Assembly: GCF_029369745.1 (NCBI RefSeq)
Contig: NZ_CP120210.1
Coordinates: forward strand, 6,262,001 to 6,326,000
Length of the DNA stretch: 64,000 nt
Direction of reading: 5' to 3'
Source: Amycolatopsis sp. QT-25
GTDB taxonomy: Bacteria > Actinomycetota > Actinomycetes > Mycobacteriales > Pseudonocardiaceae
A model generated the notes under the pieces. The model was not told the origin of the DNA. It saw only the letters and a program-made list of their open reading frames with translations, and did not search any database. The translations under genes were made by a program, and so were the position numbers. Below are positions 9,227-17,730 of the stretch, in pieces (positions within the stretch are counted from its first letter, which is position 1; every line of letters begins with the position of its first letter).

Positions 9227-12090
9227 CCTTGGCTTCGCGCTACACGGCGATCCGCCGGGCGGCCTACGAAACCGCAGTGGACGGAGACGGACTCACCGTG
9301 GACTTCCACACCTTGCAGTTCCCCGAAGCTCTCACCACCGGCGTACTCGACCTGGTCAATCTCGAACGGACGGGCCGGGCCCGATGGCAGACGCCGCCGA
9401 CACGGCGGCTGGATTCGCTTCTCCAAGCCCTGGATGTGCGTCTCGGGGTGTTGCCACGCCAGGTCGCGGCCGGCGAGGGGCCGCGGACCTGGTTGTACTG
9501 TCCGGAAGACGCGGGGAAGCCGCTGCCGGTCTCGATCCTGCTACGGCTGCTGGAGTTCTGGATCGAGGAGCTCGGCTCGGATCATCCTGACGAGGCGAAC
9601 CGGGTCCGTGACACGCTGCTCGCCAATCCCCCCGTGTGGCAGGAGAAGAAGGCGATTTCGCTTACGCGATGCGGTGTCAGCAAAGGAGGTACCGCGCAAC
9701 CGGACGGCCCCCAGTACCTGCTGACGACGCAGCACTTCGCCCGCCGGATCCAGGAGCTGGAGCCGTACGACTCCGGCGAGCAGGTACTGCGTTTTCGGTC
9801 TGTCGCGCGGCGGTCGCGTCAGCAGGGGGCGGAGCTCATGTCCCAGCCGCTCTTCCACGACGACAAGCACGGGAGGTGGTGGTTCTCGGTCGTCGCCACC
9901 GTCACCCTCCACACGGTGCCGTTCCATCCCCGGCCACGGGTTCACCTGCATTTCGGGGTGCGCCGCTGGGCCACCCACCCCGACCCGAAGACCGGGCTGG
10001 TGCGGTTGGGATACCGCCGGGCCAGTGCCGTCTACCTGCGTCCGGTCGCGCCGTGGCTGCCCGGTGTCCCCGTCAGCGAACGCTACAGCGTGGCACACGT
10101 TGCCAAACGCGATGACGACTTCATGTGGCGACAGGGAGATCTCACGAAGCTGATGGAGCGGCTCGCTCTCGGCACCAGACCGTTTCCGGATCCTGCCGGA
10201 CTCCTCGGCGATCCTGAACGGTGGTTCAAGGATGAACGAGGCGTCGACGCGCTGATCGCGTACAGCTCACCGATGGGCGAGCACGGTGTGGGCGCGGGTT
10301 TCATGTCCCATGAGCGCTCGCGCCTGGTCGAGTGGGCCGAGCAGGCTCTGCTGCCGGATCTGGCGAGGGTCGCCGACCTCACCCGGTCGGAGCTACCCGC
10401 GAACAAGCCCGCCAATGTCCGCAAGGGCGGCTCCAGCGAACGCACGGCGGAGGGCAAGGCGGAGCTCCGGTTGACCCGCCGGACGTCGCTGGCCGCCCTG
10501 TACACGGATTGGTCCGGCACTCCCGAGTTCGCCGCGCGACTGTTGTGGCGCACCGACCGGACCCGTGACGAAGCGATCGTCGCGCTTGCCGAAGTGCTCG
10601 GTCTCGAAGGTGACGGCGGAGCGAGTGAGGTGGGCACGCAGGCTCACGATCGCAGTGGCCGCGGAGAACCCGTCGTGTTGCGGTGGCGGACTCGAGAGCT
10701 GGTCGTGACGTTGAGTTGTCTGCGCATGGACAACGGGTTGACGGAAAGCCTGGGTGTGCCATCGGAACCGGTCAAAGGCCGGGCGGATCGCGCGGCAAGG
10801 GCGCTGGCCAAGCGCCGGGCGGACATGGGCGAGTTTCTCGCCAAGAACGGCGCGGATGCGGCGGTGCCTTCGGTCGCCTTGGTGGAGATCCACGGCCGCA
10901 CCGTGTTCCGCGGCCGGAACGATCCCAAGTTCGCGTTGCGGCTCGGTGCGGCCGACAGCGGGGTCGTCACCCAGTTCATCACCTCGCCTGGATCGTCGCG
11001 CGGGGAGAAGACACTGTCCGTCGCGGCCGAGTCGTCCTGGGTGGACGCGCTGCGGCAGCTGGGAGCAACGGTGGTGCCGCGCACCGACGTCCCGACAGGC
11101 CTGCCCGCCGGAACCCAGTACCTGGCCGTCTGGACGGCGACGAAGGCACGGGGCTCCACCGCCCGGTCGGCCAAGGGCAAATTCCCGGTCGCGGTGCTGG
11201 TGCGTCCCGGCGCCGGCGGTCCCGGGGAGATCTTGGCCTGGGACGCCGAAGCTGTCGAAGGAATGGGGGCCTGGATCGCGTATCCGCGTTACCTGGCCCG
11301 GCTGCCCGCGCTCGCCGCGGTCTCCGAGCACGACCTCGCCGATGACGGCGAGCATGAGAAATCGTGGTTCGATTGGCCCCGAACCCGTGACGAACAACGG
11401 TCCGCCACAGAGGAGTTCCTGCACCGGGTGCTCTCCTCGGATGAGATCCGCGGTACCCCGACCGTCGTCCTCGTCGACGCGCAGAACATCAGAAATCTCT
11501 GGACCTGGGTGCAGGACGGTGAGGTGCGCCGGGATCTCATCCGCACCGGCGTCGCGCCGGCCGGACGGCCCAATCCCTGGCTACGGCTTGTCCGGATCCG
11601 CACCGGGGAGCGACGGGAGACCCCGCAGTGGTGGGGTCTCGCGGACGGCAACGGGGTGAACGGCCTGCCCGCCAATCTGTGGAAGAGCGCCGAGACGGAG
11701 AACGACAGGATCTTTTACAGCACCACCCCGAAGGCTTCCACAGCGCAAAGTTCCGCGGTAGGAGCGCACAAACTGCAGAACCGGCCGATCCGTCTGGGCG
11801 ACCGGGTGGATCTACCGACGATCGACATCGACAAACCCGCGTGGAATCCCGGCCTCGTCGAAATCGCGGTGCTCAGCCACAACCGTGACGAGGAGGACGA
11901 TCCGCACGCCCTGGCGATGGCCGTCCACCAGCTGAGGCAGGCGCCGGACTACCGCGACGCGCTAAGCAGGCCATTGCCGCTGCACCTCGCGCAAAAGGCT
12001 CAGGAGTACATCCTGCCGATGCGGAACTCGGACGAGGAGGACGAGACTGATGCGCCGGACGGCCCCGCAACGGAGGCTCCCGTGAGCTGA
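9223..12090 (+). CDS. pPIWI-RE protein (Argonaute-like, RNase H fold)
   Basis: 955 aa from the ATG at 9223 with a strong site (CCAGGAGG) inside the end of the helicase gene. The central part contains a signature I associate with pPIWI-RE proteins (DPKFALRLG then TQFI, near 566-586). The C-terminal RNase H/PIWI region has LVDAQNIRNLW (near 748-758) and the paired R and E that name the family, in RIRTGERRETPQWW (R790/R792 to E798). The family was described by comparative genomics (Burroughs, Iyer and Aravind) as an Argonaute relative encoded with a DinG helicase and a restriction-endonuclease-like gene, probably using nucleic-acid guides against invading DNA. All three partners are here. No PAZ domain is visible, as is usual for the family. 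The C-terminus ends in an acidic tail. Confidence 0.9.
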   Translation: MTLASRYTAIRRAAYETAVDGDGLTVDFHTLQFPEALTTGVLDLVNLERTGRARWQTPPTRRLDSLLQALDVRLGVLPRQVAAGEGPRTWLYCPEDAGKPLPVSILLRLLEFWIEELGSDHPDEANRVRDTLLANPPVWQEKKAISLTRCGVSKGGTAQPDGPQYLLTTQHFARRIQELEPYDSGEQVLRFRSVARRSRQQGAELMSQPLFHDDKHGRWWFSVVATVTLHTVPFHPRPRVHLHFGVRRWATHPDPKTGLVRLGYRRASAVYLRPVAPWLPGVPVSERYSVAHVAKRDDDFMWRQGDLTKLMERLALGTRPFPDPAGLLGDPERWFKDERGVDALIAYSSPMGEHGVGAGFMSHERSRLVEWAEQALLPDLARVADLTRSELPANKPANVRKGGSSERTAEGKAELRLTRRTSLAALYTDWSGTPEFAARLLWRTDRTRDEAIVALAEVLGLEGDGGASEVGTQAHDRSGRGEPVVLRWRTRELVVTLSCLRMDNGLTESLGVPSEPVKGRADRAARALAKRRADMGEFLAKNGADAAVPSVALVEIHGRTVFRGRNDPKFALRLGAADSGVVTQFITSPGSSRGEKTLSVAAESSWVDALRQLGATVVPRTDVPTGLPAGTQYLAVWTATKARGSTARSAKGKFPVAVLVRPGAGGPGEILAWDAEAVEGMGAWIAYPRYLARLPALAAVSEHDLADDGEHEKSWFDWPRTRDEQRSATEEFLHRVLSSDEIRGTPTVVLVDAQNIRNLWTWVQDGEVRRDLIRTGVAPAGRPNPWLRLVRIRTGERRETPQWWGLADGNGVNGLPANLWKSAETENDRIFYSTTPKASTAQSSAVGAHKLQNRPIRLGDRVDLPTIDIDKPAWNPGLVEIAVLSHNRDEEDDPHALAMAVHQLRQAPDYRDALSRPLPLHLAQKAQEYILPMRNSDEEDETDAPDGPATEAPVS

Positions 12091-12095
12091 GCGCC

Positions 12096-14831
12096 TCAGG
12101 CACCACGGGCAGCCAGCCTGCTTTTCACAGTGGTATACAGCTGCCGGTCTTCGGGTTCTCGCTGTCGCAGCCTGCCGTAGCAGGTCATAAAGTCTCGCAG
12201 TACGCGTAGCTCGTCTTCGGCACGGCCAGCCGCGCGATATGCCCGGGCCAGCACGGCCAGCACCCGGACCTCGTTGGTCGGCGCGCCGGACTCGAGATAG
12301 CAAGCGCGGGCAGTCTCTCCGTGGAGGACCGCTTCTTCGAAACGTTCCAACCTGAGGTGACAATCCATCAGGACGCGGTGCAACGCGCCCCGGTTGTACG
12401 GAGTGCTCGCCCGAGTCATCAGGTCGACAGCGAACGACTCGCGCTCAAGGGCCCGCCCCGGCTCTCCCAGTTCTAGGTAGCAGTGGATCTCGGTGGGTAA
12501 AGTCGCCGCGACCCCGCGTGCGTCCGCCAAAGCTTCGTAAAGGCGGCCTGCAACCGTCGCGTGATGCCGCGCTACCTCCCACTTCTTCATATCTTCCTGC
12601 AAGACACTCATTTGCTGGTGACCATTCGCGGTTTCCAGAGGGTCATCGATGCCTTCGGCCAGGGTGATCGAAGTCTCCAGGCTGCGCTCTGCGGCACCGA
12701 ACTTCCGCAGCTTCCGCTGGATGTTGCCCAGCACCCGATGGCAGACAGCCTGGTAACGCGTCCGTTCGGGCTCGTCCAGCTCGTCCTTGGTGATCTTGGA
12801 GGCTGAAGTCAGCAGTCGCTCCGCCGTGGGCCACGGGCCGTTGCGGGTGTGATAGCAGCACAGGGCGAGCGGTAAGCGCCACCGGTATGTTTTATAGGGC
12901 AGGAAATCTGGCGAATCCAGCACCGCGAGAAGGGTGTCATGCTCGCTCTCGAACCACCGTCGCCCTTCTTCCTCGTTCGCTGGATCGGGCAACGGCGCAC
13001 CATCGGAGACAACGAGATCGCCGGGCAGCTCCCTGCCGGAGCGGAGGGCACGGTCACAAAGCCGCGCGGCGGCCAGCAACCACCCCAACAGCTCCTCCCT
13101 GATCATGGACACCTCGTCCGGCGACAGCTCTGCGAACGCACGTTCCCGGGCGAAGGCGCGGACCAGGTCGTGGAGTCGAAACCGGCCCTCCGGAAGCGGA
13201 TCGAGCAGGCTGCCTCGCAGCAGTTCGTCCACAGCGTCCTCTGCGGAGGATGCAGGCAGCCCTGACAAGAACGGGATCACGTCCAGGGCGATCTCGGGTC
13301 CAGGGTGGAGCGCGCTGATCTGCAGGACCCGGGCAGCCTCGGCGGACAGTGGCCCATACGACAACGCAAGTGAGTCACGCAAGGCGGTCTCTCCTTCGGG
13401 TTTTGCGCCCAGTACCGCCGACGCCGAGCCCAGCCGGTCCAGCAGCCTTTCCAGGCTTACGCCTGGATTCAGCTGTGCCTGCGCGGCGACCAGCCGGACA
13501 GCCAACGGGATTCCGCCGCACGCCGCCATGAGCTTCGCTGCCGCGAACGGCTCCTCCTTAATCCTCGCCTCGCCGATGGCTTCGCGCAGGACTTCCAGGC
13601 TTGCTTCGGGAGTGATCGGGCTTAAGGCCAGCACCCGCCCGTCAGCCACAGCCGGCGCGGTGACGGCAGCACGCGTCGTGATGACCGTGCGGCTGTGTTC
13701 CCCAGCCGCCAGGAGTTCCGCCGCGTGCTGGTGATCACGGGCGTTGTCGAGAACGACCAAGATCGCACGTGTGTTCACCGCAGTCCGGTAGGCGGAAAGC
13801 ACGTCATCACCGACCGGGATCCCAAGCTGCCTGGCGAAATCCGTCAGAACCACCTCGAGCTGGGCCGGACCGGACGGTGAGAAGCCTCCCAGGTCGGCGA
13901 AGAGGACACCGTCGGGAAATTGTGCGACCACACGGTGTCCCCAGCTCACCGCCAGCTCGGTCTTGCCCAGGCCTCCGAGCCCGCGCACCGTGACAACCCG
14001 GGTCTCGCTGTCCTGGTCAGTCAGGCTATTGAGAAAGACAAGCTCGGCGTGACGGCCATGAACCTTCGACCGCACTGGCGGCAGCAGGTGAGGCATTCGA
14101 GCCGGAACTGCCTCCGACACCTGTCGGGCCTCGGCGATCCGGGCTTTGGCTTCCTTGCGCAGCACCATGAGCGACGGCCTACCGAGACCCGCGGGTAGCT
14201 TTTCGCGCCGATCGAGGTCGTCGGCAATCGCCCTCACGCGCCCGCATCGAGCCCATGTCCACCACAGCGCAGCCCGGATCTCGTCGTCGTCCGGGAACAG
14301 TTCACTTGCCCGCTCTGCGTGGCCTGCGGCGGGTTCGGGCCCCTCATGTTCCAAGGAAAGCCCTATCAGCTCTAGAAAGGCACGGCGTCCCGTCGTCCGC
14401 AGCTCCGCCACCTCGTCGTGCACCCAACGCGAATCCAGTCCGTCCAGCGGCGGTCCTTGCCAGCACTCGGCGGCCTCGCGCAGGAGCGGCAACCGTCGGT
14501 GCGGGGGCAGTCCGACACAGCCAGCGATCTTGGTTTGGAACCGCCATAGATCAACTGCGTCCCGCGCGACCAGCAGCTGCTGCATCGCGTGCTCATTCCT
14601 CTTCACCAGCTCCAAACCCGCGCTGTCCCGAAGCCTCGCTCGATAAGACCGCAGTGTCGCCGAGCCGTTCACCCCGAATCGACCGGCCAGCTCCGTGGAA
14701 GCGACCTCGCCACCTGCGGCGGCGATGATCGCCAAAACGGTGGCCTGGCGAGGTTCGAGACGTATAGCCGTACCGTTCACAGTCAACTGCACTGCGCCGA
14801 GAATCCGCAGGTCGATTGCCGGTTCGCCCAT
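12096..14831 (-). CDS. AfsR/SARP-like STAND regulator (DNA-binding, NB-ARC, TPR)
   Basis: 911 aa from the ATG at 14831 (MGEPAIDLRILG); the open frame extends further upstream, but this start matches where SARP proteins begin. An OmpR-like winged helix and BTAD region occupy about 1-260. An NB-ARC NTPase follows, with its P-loop (GLGGLGKTE) near 282-290, then tetratricopeptide helices from about 620 to the end. Such proteins bind DNA after ATP-dependent assembly and switch on neighbouring genes or conflict systems. The stop lies 5 bp beyond the pPIWI-RE stop on the opposite strand, and the start is 129 bp from the divergent gene at 14960. The likeliest target is that gene and its small downstream ORF, though the whole island is possible. 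Confidence 0.85.
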   Translation of the reverse strand: MGEPAIDLRILGAVQLTVNGTAIRLEPRQATVLAIIAAAGGEVASTELAGRFGVNGSATLRSYRARLRDSAGLELVKRNEHAMQQLLVARDAVDLWRFQTKIAGCVGLPPHRRLPLLREAAECWQGPPLDGLDSRWVHDEVAELRTTGRRAFLELIGLSLEHEGPEPAAGHAERASELFPDDDEIRAALWWTWARCGRVRAIADDLDRREKLPAGLGRPSLMVLRKEAKARIAEARQVSEAVPARMPHLLPPVRSKVHGRHAELVFLNSLTDQDSETRVVTVRGLGGLGKTELAVSWGHRVVAQFPDGVLFADLGGFSPSGPAQLEVVLTDFARQLGIPVGDDVLSAYRTAVNTRAILVVLDNARDHQHAAELLAAGEHSRTVITTRAAVTAPAVADGRVLALSPITPEASLEVLREAIGEARIKEEPFAAAKLMAACGGIPLAVRLVAAQAQLNPGVSLERLLDRLGSASAVLGAKPEGETALRDSLALSYGPLSAEAARVLQISALHPGPEIALDVIPFLSGLPASSAEDAVDELLRGSLLDPLPEGRFRLHDLVRAFARERAFAELSPDEVSMIREELLGWLLAAARLCDRALRSGRELPGDLVVSDGAPLPDPANEEEGRRWFESEHDTLLAVLDSPDFLPYKTYRWRLPLALCCYHTRNGPWPTAERLLTSASKITKDELDEPERTRYQAVCHRVLGNIQRKLRKFGAAERSLETSITLAEGIDDPLETANGHQQMSVLQEDMKKWEVARHHATVAGRLYEALADARGVAATLPTEIHCYLELGEPGRALERESFAVDLMTRASTPYNRGALHRVLMDCHLRLERFEEAVLHGETARACYLESGAPTNEVRVLAVLARAYRAAGRAEDELRVLRDFMTCYGRLRQREPEDRQLYTTVKSRLAARGA

Positions 14832-14959
14832 GGTTCCCAGTGAACCAGACCAACGTCCGACAGTCCTCGCCCGATCGGTTGCAACGCTTTTCGCCACGGT
14901 TTCCGCAACGCCGAGCCGGGACGTTGACAACGTCCAGAACAACGCTCAGGGAGGAACCC

Positions 14960-16084
14960 ATGGGATATTCGGCCCTCGAAGACTTCGCGCCGCGTTGGTC
15001 AGCAGGATATGGCGCACAAACCTGCGAAATACGCCGAGTGGTCCTGGCAGTGGTGCATAGTGTGGCGGCAGCCGAGCGCGTGAGCGCGGCGGTACGAGCG
15101 ATCGAGTCAGAACCGGGTATCCAGGTCGTCTTCACACAGCCGCCGGGTCCCGCCGAAGAACTCGTCCGGGACTACCTCGCCATGATCGGCGCGCTTACCA
15201 CGCCGTGGGAACGCGCGATCCGAGGGCGATCCGATCTGGTGATCACCGCGGATCCGGCCGAGACCGGCTCCCTGAATTGCGCGTTGCTGGTGCTGCCTGC
15301 GGTTTCAGGGGACGGCGAGATCGTCGGTCGCAACGGTCGGTGCTGCGTCGCCGCGCTCGCGCGCTTACTCCGGCAACGGCCGGACCGCGCCGGACCTGTG
15401 CTTGTCGGTCTGCCGCATCTCCAGGCAATGACCCGGCTCCGAGTCACAGCCCCACAGGTGGGCCGGCACGCGGTTGTCATCGGCGACCCGGAGTACGACA
15501 AGCTGCTTGAGGCCTGCCACGAGCAGGCCGGGATCCACCGCGACCAGCGGCTGGGCCTCGTGCTGTCGGCCCTTGGACCCGACTCGTTGTTTGGTAGGAC
15601 GCCAGCTGTGCTCCGGCGGCTTGCCCTGGAGCTGCCATCACATCGGGTCCGCCTGGTTTGCCGGCTCGACCCGGACATGTGGGCGCGCCACGGCAGGCGG
15701 CAACTGCTGGCCTGGGCCGGACGAGTGGCGCGCGAGCGAGTGGAGTTCCTGCGACCCGAACACGACTGGCAGGCCGTCGCCGCGGCGGCTGACTTCGTCG
15801 TGGGCGACCACGGTCACGACACCGCATGTGCCGCCGCGGCGCAAAAGCCGGTGTACCTGGCCAACCCGATTCGCAAAGCCGAGGTCGGTTCGCTCAGGGA
15901 AGCCGTCGCCAGGTACGGGACGGTCTTGGATCCCACGGTTCCGTTGGCCTCCCAGTTCCGCTGGGCACCGCGCCCCGGCACTCAGGTCGCGCGACGGGTC
16001 ACATCCGCCCCGGGAGAATCGTTCTCCCTGATACGCAGGCAGTGCTTCCGCCTGATGCAGTTCACCAGCCCCACTGTTAACTAG
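14960..16084 (+). CDS. GT-B-like protein of unknown function (CDP-glycerol phosphotransferase-like)
   Basis: 374 aa. The ATG at 14960 is chosen because AGGGAGGA stands four bases upstream; the frame is open further 5' into the promoter of the divergent regulator. The protein has an N-terminal Rossmann-like half (VVLAVVHSVAAAERV, DLVITADPAE), an internal VIGDPEYDKLL, and a C-terminal half with SLFGRTP, WQAVAAAADFVVGDHG and a run of small residues. That pattern resembles the two-domain GT-B fold of glycerophosphotransferases and UDP-sugar epimerases. No membrane segment is visible. The substrate is unknown. It is probably controlled by the divergent SARP-type protein and followed by a 29-codon ORF. 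Confidence 0.6.
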   Translation: MGYSALEDFAPRWSAGYGAQTCEIRRVVLAVVHSVAAAERVSAAVRAIESEPGIQVVFTQPPGPAEELVRDYLAMIGALTTPWERAIRGRSDLVITADPAETGSLNCALLVLPAVSGDGEIVGRNGRCCVAALARLLRQRPDRAGPVLVGLPHLQAMTRLRVTAPQVGRHAVVIGDPEYDKLLEACHEQAGIHRDQRLGLVLSALGPDSLFGRTPAVLRRLALELPSHRVRLVCRLDPDMWARHGRRQLLAWAGRVARERVEFLRPEHDWQAVAAAADFVVGDHGHDTACAAAAQKPVYLANPIRKAEVGSLREAVARYGTVLDPTVPLASQFRWAPRPGTQVARRVTSAPGESFSLIRRQCFRLMQFTSPTVN

Positions 16085-16099
16085 AAGAGAGAATGTTCC

Positions 16100-16189
16100 A
16101 TGTCCACTATCTGCAGGTTCAACTATCAGGCTTCGGAAGAAGGCGGCACTGGCGACCGTGTCCGGCCGTCCAAACCGACTGACGGCTGA
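16100..16189 (+). CDS. candidate 29-residue peptide gene
   Basis: ATG at 16100 is preceded by a purine-rich AGAAGAGAG eight bases upstream, and the frame closes at 16189. It encodes a short hydrophilic peptide (MSTICRFNYQASEEGGTGD to the end RPSKPTDG) with one cysteine and no signal sequence. It lies 15 bp after the GT-B-like gene, so it could be co-transcribed. It might be a modified-peptide precursor or a small partner of the upstream protein. It could equally be a chance frame, since no family is recognised. Confidence 0.4.
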   Translation: MSTICRFNYQASEEGGTGDRVRPSKPTDG

Positions 16190-16238
16190 GTCCACTACCC
16201 GGACAGGGTGGCCCTGAAACCCTTATCCAGCCGTGCTG

Positions 16239-16291
16239 TCCGTAAAGGCCTCCTTGCCTACCTTGAGAGTAGGGAAGGAGGCCTTCACGGA
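16239..16291. repeat. Amycolatopsis-type hairpin (AAGGCCTCCTT family)
   Basis: Two 22-base arms (16239-16260 and 16270-16291) pair with only two mismatches around a 9-base loop. The core is the same as in the hairpins at 47349-47405 and 53931-53983. About 20 bases on, GCCTTACCCCTC (about 16313-16324) repeats the end of the 47198-47467 element, so this looks like a partial copy of that family. It may act as a terminator for the SARP-side operon. Confidence 0.75.
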
Positions 16292-16426
16292 GCACACCCA
16301 GACCCGACGGCTTGCCTTACCCCTCTGTACAAACACCAATCAAGCCGCAGCCACACAACGAGGATCGGTGCAGGCGCTGGGCCTGGCTCGCGCGCCCGAG
16401 AAGTGCCCGAAAGGTCTGAAACAGTC

Positions 16427-16514
16427 CGACACCAGGCGACACACCCCGACACAGCGACTGCCCCGCGACCAGACGAAAAGGTCTTGTCCGACATCACTCG
16501 ACACCGTCCGACAC
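16427..16514 (+). repeat. 10-bp-phased CGACAC repeats beside att copy 3
   Basis: CGACAC-like hexamers begin at 16427, 16437, 16447 and then at 16489 (CGACAT), 16499 and 16509. Each triplet is spaced exactly 10 bp, one helical turn. A degenerate triplet with the same 10-bp phase (8, 18, 28) lies just upstream of att copy 1. The arrangement resembles arm-type binding sites for an integrase or excisionase at an element end. Confidence 0.6.
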
Positions 16515-16527
16515 GCCCAGGTGCCGA

Positions 16528-16569
16528 CTCTTAACCAGCGGGTTCGGGGTTCGAGTCCCTGATGGCGCA
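16528..16569 (+). repeat. tRNA-Lys(CTT) 3' fragment, att-like copy 3
   Basis: Identical over 42 bases to copy 1 at 46-87. The similarity continues both ways: about 45 bases upstream and about 115 downstream (terminator, then the TTCTTCCACTTCCTTA stretch). No 5' tRNA half is present. I take it as the right junction of the island that carries the pPIWI-RE operon. Confidence 0.85.
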
Positions 16570-16577
16570 CCCTCAGG

Positions 16578-16611
16578 CCCCACGTTTTCGGCTTCGATGA
16601 CGTGGGGCTTC
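16578..16611 (+). terminator. tRNA-type terminator after att copy 3
   Basis: The stem CCCCACGT/ACGTGGGG (16578-16585 with 16600-16607) is the counterpart of the hairpin at 96-124. Confidence 0.65.
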
Positions 16612-16901
16612 GTGTTTTGTGGACGCATTTCTTCCACTTCCTTACCGTCCATTGTGGTCTGATCCGCGCCCGAGACGAGCCCGAGAAGTCGGCACGCGTT
16701 CTTGCGGATGATCTTCGCCGTCGCTCGGCGACCTTCAGCCCCCAGCTCAACGGTTTTCGGATGCTCCGGGTCGACGTCGTCTCGAACATGCACCTCCACG
16801 TGAGCCGCGTGAAGCTTGTTCACCAGCGCAGCCGAGGCGCGACCGCAGGTAACGCAGGGATGTTGATGTTGCGAGCAGCTCTGAACTCGAGCCCGAAACC
16901 T

Positions 16902-17076
16902 ACGGATTAAAAGCCTGCGGGTTCGATTACGGTGATTTTGAACCGAGCCCCGTTTTCCGGCCTTCTACCTGCGGCTTCTTTGCACTTAAGATCACTTTTG
17001 CGTTTACCAACGCCCGATCTGGGCTCCGTTCTTCCTGCCGTGCTCAACGGGGCCGTGGACGCTACTTGACCTGGGG
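16902..17076 (+). repeat. diverged direct repeat, copy A
   Basis: Begins ACGGATTAAAAGCCTGCGGG with TTCGA following, which resembles a tRNA variable-loop/T-arm. It ends near GTGCTCAACGGGG and GACCTGGG. Copy B at 17151-17334 shares the start, a GGGCTCCGTT block, CTTCCTG, GTGCTCAACG and GACCTGGG in the same order. Confidence 0.5.
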
Positions 17077-17150
17077 TTTTGCCTCGATCGTGAAGCAGCA
17101 GGCTGCAGATCGACCTTCCGGGGGCTGCGGATTTCCTGTCCGCAGCGGCA

Positions 17151-17334
17151 ACGGATCAGAAGCCCGCGGGTTCGACCGCTGGCGATCTAAAATTTGGTCA
17201 GGTCGCAAGCCCCCTGCCTGCGATTCCTCCACCGAAGGACTCACTTTGCTTGCGCGAACGGCCGAGGTGGGCTCCGTTGTGTCTCCTCTCTTCCTGCTGT
17301 GCTCAACGAGGTAGCAACGCAGCATGACCTGGGT
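17151..17334 (+). repeat. diverged direct repeat, copy B
   Basis: Begins ACGGATCAGAAGCCCGCGGG with TTCGA following. It shares several ordered blocks with copy A but is clearly diverged. A second tRNA-like 3' fragment at its start suggests an old integration junction different from the tRNA-Lys one. Confidence 0.5.
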
Positions 17335-17730
17335 CAAACTGTTCCGACTCGAAGACCGCGTGGGCAGGCGAGACGATGAGCCCTCGGCGACCGAGTTCGA
17401 TACCGACCTCGAAGTGGCCGGCTAAAATTCCGAGCCGGATTGTGGGCCCTCTGTAGTCGCCGCTTAGGTATTCCGCTTGGCTTCAACAGAGCTGTAACCC
17501 GTTTCCTCCAAACAGAGAAGTGTGTCGGCGAGGACCGAGGCCACCTCAGGAGCGAGCCGGATGAGGTCGGCAAGCAGGCTATTCGAGTCGCCCCGGGCCA
17601 GTGCGCGACCACTAAGCCAATATTTCCGGGGACGCGTCCCCGCTTGGCAGCGGGTCCGGCAGCACGCCCAGCGAGCGGCGTCATGACCGGCGGCGTGGTG
17701 CCTGCCACAAACGCTGACACTGGCACCCGG

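Larger units (their letters stand above)
16612..17730. other. gene-poor decayed junction region
   Basis: No intact gene is evident over about 1.1 kb. A minus-strand frame near 16500-16870 reads through a CVTCGRASAALVNKLHAAH stretch and may be the tail of a lost protein, but its 3' part runs into the tRNA fragment. Two diverged copies of one sequence (16902-17076 and 17151-17334) fill much of the rest. Base composition is visibly less GC-rich than in the surrounding genes. Confidence 0.55.

Noticed and set aside
3092..12090. Type I/V CRISPR Cas4 or AddAB identity for the first operon gene
   Set aside because: No cas1/cas2 or AddA partner is present; the neighbours are a DinG-like helicase and a pPIWI-RE protein.
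46..16569. Functional tRNA-Lys genes at the att-like repeats
   Set aside because: Only the anticodon-loop-to-3' end is present at 46, 1652 and 16528; no D-arm or acceptor 5' strand (GCGCCAT) precedes any copy.
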